This document shows positions 63,500-64,000 of a DNA stretch of 64,000 nt, one piece after another (within the stretch, counting starts at the first letter, position 1; each line of letters starts with the position of its first letter). Below the pieces are notes generated by a model that was given only the letters and a program-made list of their open reading frames with translations, had not been told where the DNA came from and did no database searches. Origin of the DNA: Scolanthus callimorphus (Eukaryota > Cnidaria > Anthozoa > Actiniaria > Edwardsiidae). The position numbers were made by a program, and so were the translations under genes. Location: positions 1,178,001 to 1,242,000 of the forward strand of contig CM066915.1 in assembly GCA_033964015.1 (NCBI GenBank), written 5' to 3'.

Positions 63500-64000
63500 A
63501 GAGCCAGCTAAGGACTAAGGACTACAATTTATACCCCTAGTGGTACCGAACCCTGTGAGCGGCCTTCGGTCGCAAAATTTTATGAGCGAGTGGCGTGGCT
63601 AGCGGATTTACCCACTCGCATCATAGCGGAGCTTGCGCCCCCGGTATCTTTTAGGGGCTAAAATCACGGGGCCTTGGTCTCTTTAAGGGGTGATCTTAAT
63701 CTTCAATAAATTAAAATTAGGGAGATTGGTATCTTTTAGGGCCGAAATATGTGTCCAAATTGTTTTCTCTTATGATGGTGCTTCTAAAAACAGTGTAAGA
63801 AAGAGAGATCACTCGATGAGAAGACGATAAATTAGAAACAAACACGGAAATTTCTTGATGGGTATCTTTTACCTGTTACGGCCTTCGCGCCTACTTTACA
63901 CATAAGGCCTCATCTTTTAGGGTATCTTTTAGGGTAAGAAATTATTTGAGCCACGCCATGGCCCGCCATGTTTGGTATCTCCGACGATCATCCCCGATCA
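63500..64000. repeat. GGTATCTTTTAGGG-containing repeat, truncated by the window end
   Basis: GGTATCTTTTAGGG(G) occurs at about 63642, 63730, 63860 and 63925 as degenerate spaced repeats. It is probably another element of the 63036 class or its relative; the right end lies outside the window. Confidence 0.55.

Overview
The window is nuclear DNA of an animal: intron-rich genes with GT-AG splice sites, AT-rich intergenic DNA and very many short inverted-repeat transposons. A membrane protein with three thrombospondin type 1 repeats, single-copy regulatory genes in long introns, and the repeat landscape suggest a cnidarian, most likely an anthozoan (coral or anemone). That placement is inference; no species-diagnostic sequence was identified.

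Layout. (1) 238-6470, plus strand: a BTB-BACK-kelch (KLHL-type) gene whose splice sites look sound but whose reading frame is broken at three or more places. (2) 7471-36535, minus strand: a 29-exon Janus-kinase-like gene, tail to tail with the KLHL gene. Exons encode, in order, a FERM domain, an SH2 domain with the HGPI and FLVRE motifs, a pseudokinase (JH2) with HGR and DVG in place of HRD and DFG, and an intact tyrosine kinase (JH1). Between JH2 and JH1 lies one 2,494-bp exon coding for 831 residues of acidic, Ser/Thr-rich, tyrosine-dotted sequence. The predicted protein is about 1,975 residues, against roughly 1,100-1,200 for ordinary JAKs. I regard this as the main discovery candidate. (3) 37153-37833, plus strand: an intronless membrane protein with three thrombospondin type 1 repeats, head to head with the JAK gene across about 0.6 kb. 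(4) 40293-51874, plus strand: a complete seven-exon TATA-binding protein gene (239 aa). (5) 51875-60741: repeats only. (6) 60742-about 61750, minus strand: a trypsin-like serine peptidase with two frame breaks. (7) 61780-64000: repeats.

The introns carry several tandem arrays: a 33-bp array and a ~117-bp array that each duplicate a JAK 5' splice site, a 1.5-kb ~69-bp minisatellite, a GGTAT/GGTGT array and a GGGGT array. Non-autonomous DNA transposons occur throughout, including nested insertions, a piggyBac-type element with TTAA target duplications, a Harbinger-like element with TAA duplications, 1-kb foldback elements, and one rearranged duplication that looks like reinsertion of a small DNA circle.

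The genes do not form an operon. The JAK gene would act in cytokine-receptor/STAT signalling, TBP in basal transcription, and the thrombospondin-repeat protein at the cell surface. All exon boundaries were read by eye from reading frame, splice consensus and phase; no alignment was run.
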